In this document: in pieces, positions 63,766-64,000 of the stretch
Position numbering within the stretch: the stretch's first letter is position 1
How the letters are laid out: the number at the start of each line of letters is the position of its first letter
Assembly (NCBI RefSeq): GCF_003479425.1
Contig: NZ_QUHC01000008.1
Location: 146,600 to 210,599 of the forward strand
Origin: Odoribacter sp. AF15-53
GTDB lineage: Bacteria; Bacteroidota; Bacteroidia; Bacteroidales; Marinifilaceae
Reading direction: 5' to 3'
Length of the DNA: 64,000 nucleotides
Notes under the pieces: generated by a model
The model's input: the letters and a program-made list of their open reading frames with translations, nothing else
Told to the model about the DNA's origin: nothing
Database searches by the model: none
Translations under genes and position numbers: made by a program

Positions 63766-64000
63766 GAAGTTTACTATTGTTGTTGTTCCTGTGTTCTCAT
63801 TGTTTTGCCATCGCCCAGAAGGATTCCAATACCTTCCGTTACGGTAAGCTAAAGAACGGGTTGACTTATTATATCCGCCATACGGCAGCCCAACCGGGAT
63901 ATGCTGATTGTTATCTTGTGCAGAATGTCGGTTCTTTGATGGAAGACGAGAACCAAAATGGGTTAGCCCATGTTGGAAAAGCCACGCGACTTTGACCCTT
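63762..64000 (+). CDS. M16 (insulinase-like) peptidase, 5' part, disrupted near window end
   Basis: The first 70 residues are typical of exported M16 proteases: signal peptide MRSLLLLLFLCSHCFAIAQ, then FRYGKLKNGLTYYIRHTAAQ, ADCYLVQNVGSLMEDENQNG, LAH. The family continues H-F-L-E-H (zinc ligands) but here GLAH is followed by VGKATRL and a stop (TGA at 63993-63995). So the reading frame is broken at about 63972, either by an insertion, a rearrangement or an assembly edge. The rest of the gene lies outside the window. Confidence 0.75.

Noticed and set aside
1..64000. CRISPR arrays, rRNA genes, intact prophage or conjugation genes
   Set aside because: No regularly spaced 25-40-nt repeats with unique spacers, no rRNA sequence and no tra, relaxase or capsid genes were seen.

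Overview
The window is a 64 kb chromosomal segment of a Bacteroidota (Bacteroidales) bacterium. The evidence is direct: many genes are preceded by the phylum's promoter type (TTTG or TTG about 19-20 nt before TAnnTTTG); SusC/SusD, NigD-like, DUF4293, DUF3467, DUF3822 and DUF6266-type proteins are present; and the order rpsU-xer-hpf / tuf-tRNA(Trp)-secE-nusG-rplKAJL-rpoBC-DUF3467 is as expected for the group. The genus is inferred only: gene content (ECF/FecR/SusCD with thioredoxin and M16 peptidase; korAB) would suit Odoribacteraceae such as Butyricimonas.

Region 1 (1-7.3 kb): the 3' part of a GH92 alpha-mannosidase, 2-oxoacid:ferredoxin oxidoreductase korAB (minus), a MscS-type channel with a lipoprotein-like N-terminus, and a CorA transporter. 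Region 2 (7-21.5 kb, minus): the transcription/translation block from rpsU-xer-hpf and tuf down to rpoC and DUF3467. Region 3 (22-26.6 kb): a TPR/Rpn-nuclease pair, two divergent DUF6266-like genes around an 11-bp-period repeat, and an M23 peptidase. Region 4 (26.6-38.7 kb): a ZapB-like/ZapA pair, a 6S-like RNA, RNase Y, a nucleoside phosphorylase, DUF4293, C69 dipeptidase, L19, a phosphohexomutase, a RecD-like helicase, a pilin-like protein with DUF3822, and rsmD. Region 5 (38.8-46.9 kb): a complete phosphate regulon, porin-pstSCAB-phoU-phoB-phoR, with TGTAAC repeats on an 11-bp period before both the porin and pstS. These repeats are the best candidate for this lineage's PHO box.

Region 6 (47.8-53.9 kb) is a decayed accessory island beside a tRNA(Tyr)-tRNA(Gly) operon. 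The first 20 codons of a tyrosine recombinase run straight into an IS256-family element. The far end of that IS joins the 3' end of an ABC-F gene, with no target duplication, which is what an IS-mediated deletion would leave. The ABC-F gene has a leader of about 320 nt with a 5-codon ORF (MKMSK) and two mutually exclusive hairpins, a probable ribosome-controlled attenuator. Upstream lie two overlapping RlaP/YcgL-type nucleotidyltransferases, a solitary diverged IS end, and a broken flavin reductase gene.

Region 7 (54-64 kb) is an ECF sigma / FecR / STN-domain SusC / SusD nutrient-uptake locus with two extra lipoproteins, a thioredoxin-fold protein and the start of an M16 peptidase. It looks like trans-envelope-signalled uptake linked to peptide handling rather than to a polysaccharide, as no glycoside hydrolase is present. 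The M16 gene loses its expected HxxEH continuation about 30 nt before the window ends.
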